The notes under the pieces are model-generated. The model was given only the letters and a program-made list of their open reading frames with translations, was not told where the DNA came from and did no database searches. A DNA stretch of 64,000 bases from Clostridiales bacterium. GTDB taxonomy: Bacteria; Bacillota; Clostridia; Christensenellales; Aristaeellaceae. Position numbers and translations under genes: made by a program. The stretch spans positions 57,943-121,942 of the forward strand of contig JAAYEI010000068.1 of the NCBI GenBank assembly GCA_012728815.1. The letters run 5' to 3'. Positions 8,375 through 16,601 of this stretch are shown piece after piece. The first letter of the stretch is position 1, and every line of letters starts with the position of its first letter.

Positions 8375-10156
8375 ATGCAAAAAATCAGCGGCAACCTGTC
8401 CGGCGTTCGTGACAGCGTCCTCAACCAGATGCAGGCGCTGTACGACACGGAGGTGGACAGCAAGCAGTTCCTGCCGCTGGATTTGGCGCGTGAGCTGGCG
8501 CGGTTGACCGCGCTGGTGCGCCGTGAGATAGCGGTGTACATCGCCCGCAACGGGCGGATCCTGGACATTTCCATCGGTCAGGCTGACAGGGTCAGCCTGC
8601 AGGACCTGGGCCAGCGGCGTTCCGACACGCGGCTGGGCCGCGTGCGCTGCGTGCACACCCACCCCAATGGTGACCCGCGCCTGTCCGAGGTGGACATCGC
8701 GGCGCTCTCCAGCCTGCGGCTGGACGCCATCTGCGCCCTGGGCGTGGATGAGCAGGGGGCGCTGACCGGCGCCACCCTGTCAATGCTTGCGCCCAATGAG
8801 GAAGGTGTGCTCACCCCAGGCCCCATCACGCAGATTGACATCAACCACCTGGAGCACCCCCAGCTGATGGCTGTCATCAGCCAGAACGACCAGATGGCCA
8901 CCCAACAGACCGTGCGCACGGAAGATGATGTGGAGCGCGCCTACCTGGTGGGGGTGGACAGCCAGTCCTCCCTGGATGAGCTGGCCGCGCTGGCTGATTC
9001 CGCGGGCGCTGTGGTGGTAGGCAGCGCGCTGCAGGCCAAGGGCAAGCCCGACCCGGCCACCTACATCGGCTCTGGCAAGGCGGCCGAGGTGGCCCTGGAC
9101 GCCCAGGCCAGGGAAGCCAGCCTGGTCATTGTGGATGATGAGCTGACCGGCATCCAGACCAACCGGTTGGAGGAGGCACTGGGCCTGCCCGTCATTGACC
9201 GCACCACCCTGATCCTGGACATCTTTGCCCAGCGGGCCACCACGGCCGAGGGCAAGCTGCAGGTCAGCCTGGCCCAGCTGAACTACCGCGCCAGCCGCCT
9301 GGTGGGGGCGCGCTCCTCCCTCTCGCGCCTGGCCGGCGGCATTGGCACAAGAGGCCCTGGCGAGAGCAAGCTGGAGATGGACCGGCGGGTGATTCGCCGG
9401 CGCATCCAGCAGCTCAAGGAGGAGCTCAAGGAGCTGGAGCGCCAGCGCGCCATTCGCCGCAAGAACCGGGAAAGCAGCGAGCTTCCCTCAGTGGCTTTGG
9501 TGGGCTACACCAACACCGGCAAGTCCACCCTGCTCAACCTGCTCTCCGGCGCAGGCGTCTATGTGGAGGATCAGCTCTTCGCCACGCTGGACACCGTGTC
9601 CCGCCGCATCACCCTGAAGGAAGGGGATGAGTTCCTGCTCACCGACTCCGTGGGGTTTGTATCCAAGCTGCCCACTGACCTGGTGGAAGCCTTCCGCTCC
9701 ACCCTGGATGAGGCGATGGACGCGGACGTGCTGGTCATCGTGTCCGACGCATCCAACCCCGCGGCCGAGGAGCAGCGCGCCGCGGTGGAAGAGGTGCTCA
9801 GTGACCTGGGCGCGGTGAACCAGCCCCGCATCGAGGTCTACAACAAGTGGGACATCGCCCGGGACATGCAACATATCCTGCCCCCGGGCGCCATCCGCCT
9901 GTCCGCCAAAACAGGGGAAGGGGTGGAGCAGCTGCTCAGCGCCATCGCCAGCTTGCTGCGCGAGCGCGAGCAGGTGGTCAACCTGCTGGTGCCTTTCCAC
10001 ACCTACCAGGCGCTCAACGAGGTGCACAGGCTGGGCCGGGTGCTGGAGGAAAGCCATGAGGAGGCGGGCACCCGGTTGAAGGTGCGCATGACCAAGCCCT
10101 CCCTGGCGCGCCTGAAGGCCCAATACCCGCAGCTGCTGCAGGACAGCCCGGCCTGA
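8375..10156 (+). CDS. hflX: GTPase HflX, long form with RadC/JAMM-like N-terminal extension
   Basis: A 593-residue ribosome-associated GTPase; HflX splits or rescues ribosomes under stress. Residues about 186-365 form the HflX N-domain, including SSLSRLAGGIGTRGPGESKL. The G domain starts with G1 GYTNTGKSTLLN near 377. Typical HflX proteins have about 420 residues; here about 180 extra precede the HflX core. That extension contains HTHPNGDPRLSEVD (His94, His96, Ser104, Asp107), the spacing of a JAMM metal site and very like the HNHPSGDP motif of RadC. The start is ATG 8375 after AAGGAG. It ends in a 1-nt overlap with the next gene. Confidence 0.92.
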   Translation: MQKISGNLSGVRDSVLNQMQALYDTEVDSKQFLPLDLARELARLTALVRREIAVYIARNGRILDISIGQADRVSLQDLGQRRSDTRLGRVRCVHTHPNGDPRLSEVDIAALSSLRLDAICALGVDEQGALTGATLSMLAPNEEGVLTPGPITQIDINHLEHPQLMAVISQNDQMATQQTVRTEDDVERAYLVGVDSQSSLDELAALADSAGAVVVGSALQAKGKPDPATYIGSGKAAEVALDAQAREASLVIVDDELTGIQTNRLEEALGLPVIDRTTLILDIFAQRATTAEGKLQVSLAQLNYRASRLVGARSSLSRLAGGIGTRGPGESKLEMDRRVIRRRIQQLKEELKELERQRAIRRKNRESSELPSVALVGYTNTGKSTLLNLLSGAGVYVEDQLFATLDTVSRRITLKEGDEFLLTDSVGFVSKLPTDLVEAFRSTLDEAMDADVLVIVSDASNPAAEEQRAAVEEVLSDLGAVNQPRIEVYNKWDIARDMQHILPPGAIRLSAKTGEGVEQLLSAIASLLREREQVVNLLVPFHTYQALNEVHRLGRVLEESHEEAGTRLKVRMTKPSLARLKAQYPQLLQDSPA

Positions 10157-10830
10157 TGAGGCAGCTGCTGTCTATCCTGATGCTGGTGCTCACCCTGGGT
10201 CAGTCGGGTGTGCACAGTTTGGTGGACCAGACCAACCTGGGCGGTCAGCTGTACCTGGTCAACCGCGACTACCGCCTCACCAGCAAGTATGAGCCAGATG
10301 ACCTGGTCATGCCGCAGGTACGCAAGGCCAGCAGCGCCGTCCTGATGCGGGAAGAGGCGGCCAGGATGCTGGAGCGCCTGTTTGAGGACGCGCAGCAGGA
10401 AGGGCACCGGCTGGTGGCCATCTCCGGCTATCGCAGCTATGCCACCCAGAACGCCATCTATCGCCGCAAAATTGGCAACTCCGGCAAGGCACGGGCCAGC
10501 CTGCTGGTCGCCCCGCCCGGCGCCAGCGAACACCAGCTGGGTCTGGCGATGGATGTCAGCAGCCTGCGCTCCGGCCAGCTCAACTCCTCCTTTGGCAAAA
10601 GCCAGGAAGGCCAGTGGGTGGCCCGGCATGCGCACCAGTACGGCTTCATCATCCGTTACAAGGCGGACTGGACCGACATCACCGGCTACGCGGACGAGCC
10701 CTGGCACCTGCGCTATGTCGGTGTGGAGCACGCCGCCAGGTTGGCTGCGCTTGACGTTCCGCTGGAAACCTATGTGGCCTGGCTGGCCAAAACCATGTTC
10801 GGGGAGTACCTCAGTGATGCGATCATCTAA
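10156..10830 (+). CDS. Exported M15B (VanY/DdcY-type) D,D-carboxypeptidase, copy 1
   Basis: A 224-residue exported zinc peptidase expected to trim the terminal D-alanine of peptidoglycan stem peptides. A hydrophobic N-terminal signal (about 1-21) is followed by the M15B domain: SGYRSYATQ (90-98), SEHQLGLAMD with His126 and Asp133, and DEPWHLRY with Glu181 and His184. The three zinc ligands and the catalytic glutamate are therefore all present. It starts within the hflX stop (TGATG) and overlaps the next paralogue by 14 nt. It is the first of three tandem related genes. Confidence 0.88.
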   Translation: MRQLLSILMLVLTLGQSGVHSLVDQTNLGGQLYLVNRDYRLTSKYEPDDLVMPQVRKASSAVLMREEAARMLERLFEDAQQEGHRLVAISGYRSYATQNAIYRRKIGNSGKARASLLVAPPGASEHQLGLAMDVSSLRSGQLNSSFGKSQEGQWVARHAHQYGFIIRYKADWTDITGYADEPWHLRYVGVEHAARLAALDVPLETYVAWLAKTMFGEYLSDAII

Positions 10831-11629
10831 AACCACCCTGCTCCTGCTGGTCTTGCTGCTGCTGGCCAGCCAGGCGCTGGCACAGCAGCCCGTCTGGACC
10901 TACCCGCTGGCGGCCAACCTGCTGGAAAACAAGAACGGCAACCTGACCCTGGTCAGCCAGGATGCTGTGCTGGACGCGGATTTTGCGCCCAACAACCTGG
11001 TGCGCCTGTCTCTAAGAGGGGTCAGCGGCCCGCATGAGCTGCGCCGCGAGGCCGCGCAGGCCCTGGTGGACCTGTTCGCCGCGGCGGAGGAGGCAGGGCA
11101 CGAGCTGTACGTCAAAAGCTCCTACCGCAGCTACCAGACCCAGCGCACCATGTATGAGAACCGGGTGGAGCGCTATGGGCGGGACGATGGCGTGGTGGCC
11201 AGGCCGGGCACCTCTGACCACCAGACAGGTCTTGGGGTGGATGTGCTCAACCGGGAATGGGCCAAACGCGACGGCATGACCCCCGCCTTTGGCGATACAC
11301 CCGAGGCCCGGTGGATGGAGGCCAATTGCGCCGACTTTGGTTTCATCATCCGCTACCTGCCCGAAAAGCAGGAAATCACCAAAATCATTTACGAGCCCTG
11401 GCACCTGCGCTATGTGGGCGTGGAGGTGGCCTCGTACATCATGGACAACCGCCTGTCCCTGGAGGAGTTCACCCAGGAGTACACCGCCGCCATCCGGGAT
11501 TTTGAGGCGCAGGGCGGGGATTACGCCGCATTGGTCAGGCAGCTCAACGCGCCGCCGGCTGTGGTAATGCTTGACGAAACAGACGAGGATGGGGACAGCG
11601 AGGTCTCCTTCGCGGACAGTCAGCGCTGA
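10817..11629 (+). CDS. Exported M15B D,D-carboxypeptidase-like protein, copy 2
   Basis: A 270-residue paralogue of the preceding gene. It has an N-terminal signal peptide ending near ALAQQ, then SSYRSYQTQ, TSDHQTGLGVD with His135 and Asp142, and YEPWHLRY with Glu193 and His196, so the metal site is intact. It has a longer C-terminal tail, rich in Asp and Glu, than copy 1. The start is ATG 10817 inside the end of copy 1; a GTG one codon earlier is possible. It is more diverged around the zinc site (Asp-His-Gln-Thr) than copies 1 and 3, so its substrate preference may differ. Confidence 0.87.
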   Translation: MRSSKTTLLLLVLLLLASQALAQQPVWTYPLAANLLENKNGNLTLVSQDAVLDADFAPNNLVRLSLRGVSGPHELRREAAQALVDLFAAAEEAGHELYVKSSYRSYQTQRTMYENRVERYGRDDGVVARPGTSDHQTGLGVDVLNREWAKRDGMTPAFGDTPEARWMEANCADFGFIIRYLPEKQEITKIIYEPWHLRYVGVEVASYIMDNRLSLEEFTQEYTAAIRDFEAQGGDYAALVRQLNAPPAVVMLDETDEDGDSEVSFADSQR

Positions 11630-11633
11630 AGCA

Positions 11634-12596
11634 ATGAAAAAACTGCTTCTGCTTGTCTTTTCCGCCTGGTTGCTGATGCAGCCAGGCGCCTTGGCGCAGG
11701 ATGCAGCCAGCCCCGCGTCGCAGCCCCAGGCCCCTGCCATCCTGGAGATCGGCGGCAACCTGGCGCTGGTCAACCGCCAGAACCGCGTCAGCCGGACCTA
11801 TGAGCCGGATGACCTGGTTCAGCCCCGGGTGGCCACGCGCAAGGCCAGCCTGCAGGAGAGGATTTATCTGCGGCAGGAAGCGGCGCAGGCACTTGAAGCC
11901 ATGTTTGAGGCCGCCTTCTATGAAGAGGGATACACCCTGTTTGCCGCCTCTGGCTACCGCAGCTTTGGCATCCAGCAGATTCTGTTCAACGCCAAGGTGC
12001 AGGAGGTGGGCAGCCGGCAGAAGGCCCAGTCGCGCGTGGCGCCGGCTGGCAGCAGTGAGCATCAGCTGGGCCTGGTGATGGACATCCAGGCTCCTTCCCA
12101 CCTGGGCCTCAGCCTGGCCTTTGGTGAAACGGATGAAGGCCGCTGGGCAGGCCAGAACGCGCACCGCTTCGGCTTCATCCTGCGCTATAAGGACCAGTGG
12201 CGCCAGATCACCGGCGTCAGCGATGAGCCCTGGCACTTTCGCTATGTGGGCATTGCCCACGCCAGCGCCATGCACCAGCTGGACATCCCGCTGGAGACCT
12301 ACGTGGAATACGCGGCCCAGCTGCCCGGCTATGTGTTGACCGGCGGCAGCCACGTGTTGCTGGCCGGACTGGTAGGCCAGCTGATGGCAGGGCAGACGCC
12401 CCAGCACCTGCAGCTGCTGCGCGAGGCCGTGGACCAGGAGCAGGCGCTGCGCGACGCCACCGCGCCCTACCTGCCGCCCGGGCAAAGCTATGAGCAGGCA
12501 CTGTGGTACGCCTATCCCACGCCGCGGCCCACCGCGCCGCCCTGGACGGATGAGGATGAGGAAGTGCGCCTGCCCGGACAGGCGGGGGGCGGCTGA
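11634..12596 (+). CDS. Exported M15B D,D-carboxypeptidase-like protein, copy 3
   Basis: A 320-residue third paralogue. A signal peptide (about 1-21) is followed by a short Ala/Pro/Gln-rich linker, then SGYRSFGIQ, SEHQLGLVMD with His143 and Asp150, and DEPWHFRY with Glu198 and His201. About 100 residues follow the catalytic domain, ending in a Pro-rich acidic tail (PTPRPTAPPWTDEDEE) of no recognised fold. The ATG at 11634 has only a weak ribosome binding site and lies 5 nt after copy 2. It overlaps the next gene by one base. Confidence 0.87.
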   Translation: MKKLLLLVFSAWLLMQPGALAQDAASPASQPQAPAILEIGGNLALVNRQNRVSRTYEPDDLVQPRVATRKASLQERIYLRQEAAQALEAMFEAAFYEEGYTLFAASGYRSFGIQQILFNAKVQEVGSRQKAQSRVAPAGSSEHQLGLVMDIQAPSHLGLSLAFGETDEGRWAGQNAHRFGFILRYKDQWRQITGVSDEPWHFRYVGIAHASAMHQLDIPLETYVEYAAQLPGYVLTGGSHVLLAGLVGQLMAGQTPQHLQLLREAVDQEQALRDATAPYLPPGQSYEQALWYAYPTPRPTAPPWTDEDEEVRLPGQAGGG

Positions 12597-13735
12597 TGGC
12601 CTCCCTGTATGACCGGCTCAATCGCATGCAGCCCGCCGCGGGGCAGGCGAGAAAGCCCCAGGTCAAGCCCGATCTGTTGGTGGAAACCACGCTGGTACCC
12701 CTGGAACACCCGCTCCCGGAAGCCTTAGACGCGCAAACGCTCAACAGCCTCAGCGCCGGTCGGCTGCGGCAGCCGCTGGCGCCGGAACGGCTGTTGTTTC
12801 TTGACACGGAAACCACCGGCCTGTCCCGTGGGGCCGGCACCCTGGCCTTTTTGATTGGTTATGGGCAATTTGTGGGGCATCAGCTACGCATCACCCAGGT
12901 GCTGATGCGTGATTACCCGCAGGAGCCGCAGCTGCTGGAAGATTTGATGAACAGGGTGGCGGCCAGCCACCTGCTGCTTACCTACAACGGCAGCAGCTTT
13001 GACTTGCCCCTGCTCACCAGCCGCCTGACCATGAACCGCCAGCGCCTGGGCCTGGACGGGCAACCCCACCTGGATTTGCTGCATGCCGCCCGGCGCGTAT
13101 ACAAACTTCGCCTGGGTCGCTGCCCGCTCACCCGGCTGGAGGAGGCGGTCTTCGGCTTCTCCCGGGAGAACGACCTGCCCGGTGCCCAGGTGCCCGAGCG
13201 CTACTTCAGCTACCTGAAAACGCAGGACGAGGGCCTGCTGCGGGATGTGCTGGACCACAACCGGCAGGACATCCTCACCCTGGCCTTGCTGTTTTTGCGG
13301 CTGGCCACCCTGCACGCGCAGCCGGAGACCGCCACCCATCAACAGGATCTCTTCAGCCTGGGCTGCGCCTTTGAGCGTGGGGGAGATGCCCAGCGCGCCA
13401 TGACCTGCTACCGTGCCTGCACAGAACGGGATGTGCGGGAAATGGCGCGGCTGCGCATGGCGGAGCTCTACCGCAGGCAGCGCCAGGATGAGCAGGCTGC
13501 CAGCCTGTATGAAAGCCTGCACCTGCAGGGCAGCCTCAGCCCCCAGGTGTATATTTCCCTGGCCAAGATTTACGAGCACCGCTTCCGCGATCCGGCCCGC
13601 GCGCTTGAAATCACAAGGCAGGGCATGATATATTGCTATGAGCACCGCGGGCAGGACGCTGTGGACGACCCGGGCTTCAAGGACCTGGAGCAGCGCAGCC
13701 TGCGCCTGATCAGAAAGGTAGAAAAGAAACGATGA
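12596..13735 (+). CDS. YprB-type RNase H-fold exonuclease with C-terminal TPR-like repeats
   Basis: A 379-residue protein of the YprB ribonuclease-H-like family (exonuclease fold). The core runs from about residue 60 to 235, with LLFLDTETTGLSRGAGTLAF (acidic motif DTET), TYNGSSFDLPLL (ExoII-like N and D) and DVLDHNRQDILTLALL (ExoIII-like D). These are the DEDD-type acidic residues expected for metal-dependent nucleolysis. The remaining 140 residues look helical with TPR-like repeats (CAFERGGDAQRAMTCYRAC). Its substrate in Bacillota is not established. It overlaps both neighbours by 1-4 nt. Confidence 0.82.
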   Translation: MASLYDRLNRMQPAAGQARKPQVKPDLLVETTLVPLEHPLPEALDAQTLNSLSAGRLRQPLAPERLLFLDTETTGLSRGAGTLAFLIGYGQFVGHQLRITQVLMRDYPQEPQLLEDLMNRVAASHLLLTYNGSSFDLPLLTSRLTMNRQRLGLDGQPHLDLLHAARRVYKLRLGRCPLTRLEEAVFGFSRENDLPGAQVPERYFSYLKTQDEGLLRDVLDHNRQDILTLALLFLRLATLHAQPETATHQQDLFSLGCAFERGGDAQRAMTCYRACTERDVREMARLRMAELYRRQRQDEQAASLYESLHLQGSLSPQVYISLAKIYEHRFRDPARALEITRQGMIYCYEHRGQDAVDDPGFKDLEQRSLRLIRKVEKKR

Positions 13736-14469
13736 GTATCATGAACCGTCTCAAGGTACGTTCCGCCCTGCTCAAGCACCAGCGCGGCCAAAAGGAAGAG
13801 GCGCTGGCGATGTACGAGCAGCTGTACCGCGACGGCGTGGTGCTGGCATCCTACATGCTGCCCTATTCGGTGCTGCTGCTGCGCTCCGGCCGGGATGACG
13901 CCTGGCAAAAGACCCGTGAGGTCCTGGTCAAGGCGCAGAAGGCGTCGGACTTGACACAGGAAAAGCGCCAGCAGCTGCTGATGAACTATGCCATTGCCGT
14001 ATGGAAGCTGGGGGACTTGGACAAGGCTGTCTCCACCCTGGAAGCCTCCCACGCAAAGACGCCCAACAGCCTCACCTATCAGTCCCTGGGCTTTCTGTAT
14101 GTTGAGACAGGGGACGCGCAAAAGGCGCTGGACTACAACCTGGAAGCGCTGGAGTATGACGACGAGGATGCCATCACCCTGGACAACCTGGGCCAGGTGC
14201 ATTACCGCCTGCTCAAGGACAAGGAAGCGGCCAGGCCATATTTTGTGAAGGCCAACCAGCTCAAGCCCAGCCAGATTGACACCCTGTACTTCCTCTCCCT
14301 GTATGACATGGAGGAAGGCAGGCCGCAGGACGCGGAGGAGAAGCTGGCCACCGCGCTGGAGGGCAGTTTCTCCCCGCTCAACCACGTCAACCGTGACATG
14401 GCGCAGCTGGCGTATGAGCGTGCCCGTCAGGCACAGGGCAAGACGGCAACAGCAGCACAGGACGACTGA
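13732..14469 (+). CDS. Tetratricopeptide repeat protein of unknown role
   Basis: A 245-residue, probably cytoplasmic protein made almost entirely of TPR units, for example ALAMYEQLYRDGVV, SLGFLYVETGDAQKALDYN and NLGQVHYRLLKDKEAARPYF. There is no signal peptide or catalytic motif. It starts 4 nt inside the end of the YprB-like gene, whose C-terminus is also TPR-like, so the two may act together. TPRs mediate protein contacts; the partner is unknown. Confidence 0.8.
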   Translation: MSIMNRLKVRSALLKHQRGQKEEALAMYEQLYRDGVVLASYMLPYSVLLLRSGRDDAWQKTREVLVKAQKASDLTQEKRQQLLMNYAIAVWKLGDLDKAVSTLEASHAKTPNSLTYQSLGFLYVETGDAQKALDYNLEALEYDDEDAITLDNLGQVHYRLLKDKEAARPYFVKANQLKPSQIDTLYFLSLYDMEEGRPQDAEEKLATALEGSFSPLNHVNRDMAQLAYERARQAQGKTATAAQDD

Positions 14470-14470
14470 C

Positions 14471-15247
14471 ATGCTTTCCTGGCTGCAGCAGGATCCGGGC
14501 GGGTTTTTGCTCTTCATGCTGTACCGGGCGCCTGCTGTGCTGCTGGCGCTCAGCGCGCATGAACTGGCCCACGGCTACGCCGCTTTGCGCAGCGGGGACA
14601 CCACCGCGCGGGATTTGGGCCGCCTCAGCCTGAACCCGCTGCGGCACCTGGATCTGGTGGGCACCATCAGCATGTTCCTGATGGGCATCGGCTGGGCCAA
14701 GCCCGTGCCGGTAAACCCGAACAACTTCAAACACCCCCGCCGGGATGACCTCATCGTTTCCCTGGCTGGGGTCAGCACCAATTTTGTGCTGTTCCTGCTG
14801 GCCACCGGGCTGAGCATCCTGCTGGCCAAAGCCTTGTATACGCCGGACGCGCTGGCCTATTTTGGCGCTGACTACCTGCTGAACTTTCAGAAGGAAGGCT
14901 TTGCCATCCAGCTCTATCCGCAAAACGACGCGCACATCCAGGTCATCCTGCGCACGCCCTGGCTGATCCATATCCAGCGCTTCCTGTTTCAGCTGTCCCT
15001 GGTCAACATCGGGATGGGGCTGTTCAACCTGCTGCCCATCCCGCCGCTTGACGGCTTCCATGTGGTGAACAATGTCTTTTTCCAGGGCAAGATCTATATG
15101 GGCGGCAAGGTGTTTCGTTTCATGCACCTGGGGCTGCTCATCCTGCTGTTCACCACCAACTTTGTTGGCGAATGGGTGATGAAGGCCATTTATGCCGTAC
15201 AGGGCGCCATCCTGCCGCTGCTGCTGCGGCTGTTCGGGGTGGCCTGA
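14471..15247 (+). CDS. M50 family site-2-type membrane metalloprotease
   Basis: A 258-residue polytopic membrane protein with the zinc motif HELAH in LSAHELAHGYAALRSGD (about 32-48) and a distal NLLPIPPLDGFH carrying the third ligand aspartate. These are the hallmarks of the Rip/SpoIVFB-like branch of M50 without PDZ or CBS domains. Such enzymes cleave transmembrane segments of regulators. The gene sits 1 nt after the TPR gene's stop codon and abuts scpA, an arrangement common in Clostridia. Its substrate is unknown. Confidence 0.88.
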   Translation: MLSWLQQDPGGFLLFMLYRAPAVLLALSAHELAHGYAALRSGDTTARDLGRLSLNPLRHLDLVGTISMFLMGIGWAKPVPVNPNNFKHPRRDDLIVSLAGVSTNFVLFLLATGLSILLAKALYTPDALAYFGADYLLNFQKEGFAIQLYPQNDAHIQVILRTPWLIHIQRFLFQLSLVNIGMGLFNLLPIPPLDGFHVVNNVFFQGKIYMGGKVFRFMHLGLLILLFTTNFVGEWVMKAIYAVQGAILPLLLRLFGVA

Positions 15248-15991
15248 ATGGCCTTTGTGGTGGAAGCCAGGGCTTTTTCAGGCCCGCTGGACCTGTTGCT
15301 GCACCTGATTGGTAGCGCCAAAATAGACATCAAGGACATCTTTGTGTCCCAGGTGACCGACCAGTACATCGCGCTGGTTCATAAGGCCGGGATGCTGGAC
15401 ATGGAGGAGGCCAGCGAGTTTATCCAGATGGCGGCCACCCTGCTGCTGATCAAAAGCCGGTCCATCCTCCCGCCGCCCCAGGAGGGCCAGGAGGAGGAGG
15501 AAGACCCCGGCACCTTGCTGATCCGCCAGCTGGAGGAGTACGCGCGCTTCCAGCAGCTGGCCGGACAGATGCAGGAGTTTGAGCAGGCGGCCGCCCGGGT
15601 TTTCGCCAAGCTGCCGGATGAATACCCCCTGCCCCCGGTGACCTACGAGCTGGAGGGGCTCACCCTGAAAGGGCTGATGGCGGCCTTCGCCCGGGTCAGC
15701 GCGCGGGCCCGCGAGCAGCTGGCGCCCCAGGCAAGCGGCAGCGTGATCCGCCTGGACCAGCACTCTGTCGCCCACTGCATGGGGCATATCCTGCGACGGA
15801 CGCGCAGGGGCAGCCTGCCTTTTACCGAATTGTTCAGCCAGACCCCCACGCGCAACGAGGTTGTCACCCTCTTCCTTGCCCTGCTGGAGTTGCTCAAGCA
15901 GGGCAGGCTGCGTGTGAGCCAGCAGGAGGCCCAGGGGGACATCATCATCAGCCGGGGCAGCAGGGGAGGGGAGCAGCATCATGCGCAATGA
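15248..15991 (+). CDS. scpA: Segregation and condensation protein A
   Basis: A 247-residue kleisin subunit of the SMC-ScpAB condensin. The N-terminal helical region FSGPLDLLLHLIGSAKIDIK matches the family, followed by EFIQMAATLLLIKSRSILP. The C-terminal winged-helix region (TRNEVVTLFLALLELLKQGR) binds the Smc head. It is encoded directly after the M50 gene and overlaps scpB by 11 nt, ensuring coupled synthesis. Confidence 0.95.
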   Translation: MAFVVEARAFSGPLDLLLHLIGSAKIDIKDIFVSQVTDQYIALVHKAGMLDMEEASEFIQMAATLLLIKSRSILPPPQEGQEEEEDPGTLLIRQLEEYARFQQLAGQMQEFEQAAARVFAKLPDEYPLPPVTYELEGLTLKGLMAAFARVSARAREQLAPQASGSVIRLDQHSVAHCMGHILRRTRRGSLPFTELFSQTPTRNEVVTLFLALLELLKQGRLRVSQQEAQGDIIISRGSRGGEQHHAQ

Positions 15992-16541
15992 CCGCCTGGT
16001 GGGCATCATCGAAGCCATTTTGTATGTGTCAGGGGAAGCCATCGCGCTCAGCACGCTGGCTGATGCCTTGGGCCATGGCCTGGAGGCGGTTGAACAGGCC
16101 TTGCAGGCGCTGGAACAGGCCTGCCAGGAGGACGCGCGTGGCCTGCAGCTCAAACGCTTCGCGGACCAGGTGCAGCTGGTCAGCAAGGCGGACTACGCCA
16201 CCTATGTGGAGCGCGTGCTGCAGCCGGTCCAGCGGCAAACCCTGTCCCAGTCGGCGCTGGAAACCCTGGTCATCGTTGCCTACCGCCAGCCTGTGACCCG
16301 CCAGGAGGTGGAGGCAGTGCGTGGGGTGAAATGCGATTATTCCCTGCAGTCCCTCGCGCAAAAGGGCCTCATCCGCGATGTTGGGCGCAAGGAGACCCTG
16401 GGCCGGCCCATCCTGTACGCCACCACAGACCAGTTTTTGTCCCACTTTGGCCTGACTTCCCTCAAGGAGCTGCCCAGTTTGCCCGAGGGCACGCAGGAAG
16501 GGAATGGCCAGGAACAGTTGTACATGGCCATTGACCCGTGA
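15981..16541 (+). CDS. scpB: Segregation and condensation protein B
   Basis: A 186-residue dimeric partner of ScpA that regulates the Smc complex. The two winged-helix domains are visible: IIEAILYVSGEAIALSTLAD at the N-terminus and ALETLVIVAYRQPVTRQEVE in the middle, the second being a family signature. It is the last gene of the long rightward operon and is followed by a strong hairpin. Confidence 0.95.
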   Translation: MRNDRLVGIIEAILYVSGEAIALSTLADALGHGLEAVEQALQALEQACQEDARGLQLKRFADQVQLVSKADYATYVERVLQPVQRQTLSQSALETLVIVAYRQPVTRQEVEAVRGVKCDYSLQSLAQKGLIRDVGRKETLGRPILYATTDQFLSHFGLTSLKELPSLPEGTQEGNGQEQLYMAIDP

Positions 16542-16553
16542 ACCCATCAACAT

Positions 16554-16589
16554 GAGAAGGCCGCCCGCTGTCCAACGGGCGGCCTTCTC
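16554..16589. terminator. Strong bidirectional hairpin between convergent scpB and lipoprotein genes
   Basis: A perfect 14-bp stem, GAGAAGGCCGCCCG (16554-16567) with CGGGCGGCCTTCTC (16576-16589), encloses an 8-nt loop. It lies between two converging genes and can serve both. There is no good T-run on either side. Confidence 0.7.
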
Positions 16590-16601
16590 ATATCGTCTGC
16601 G

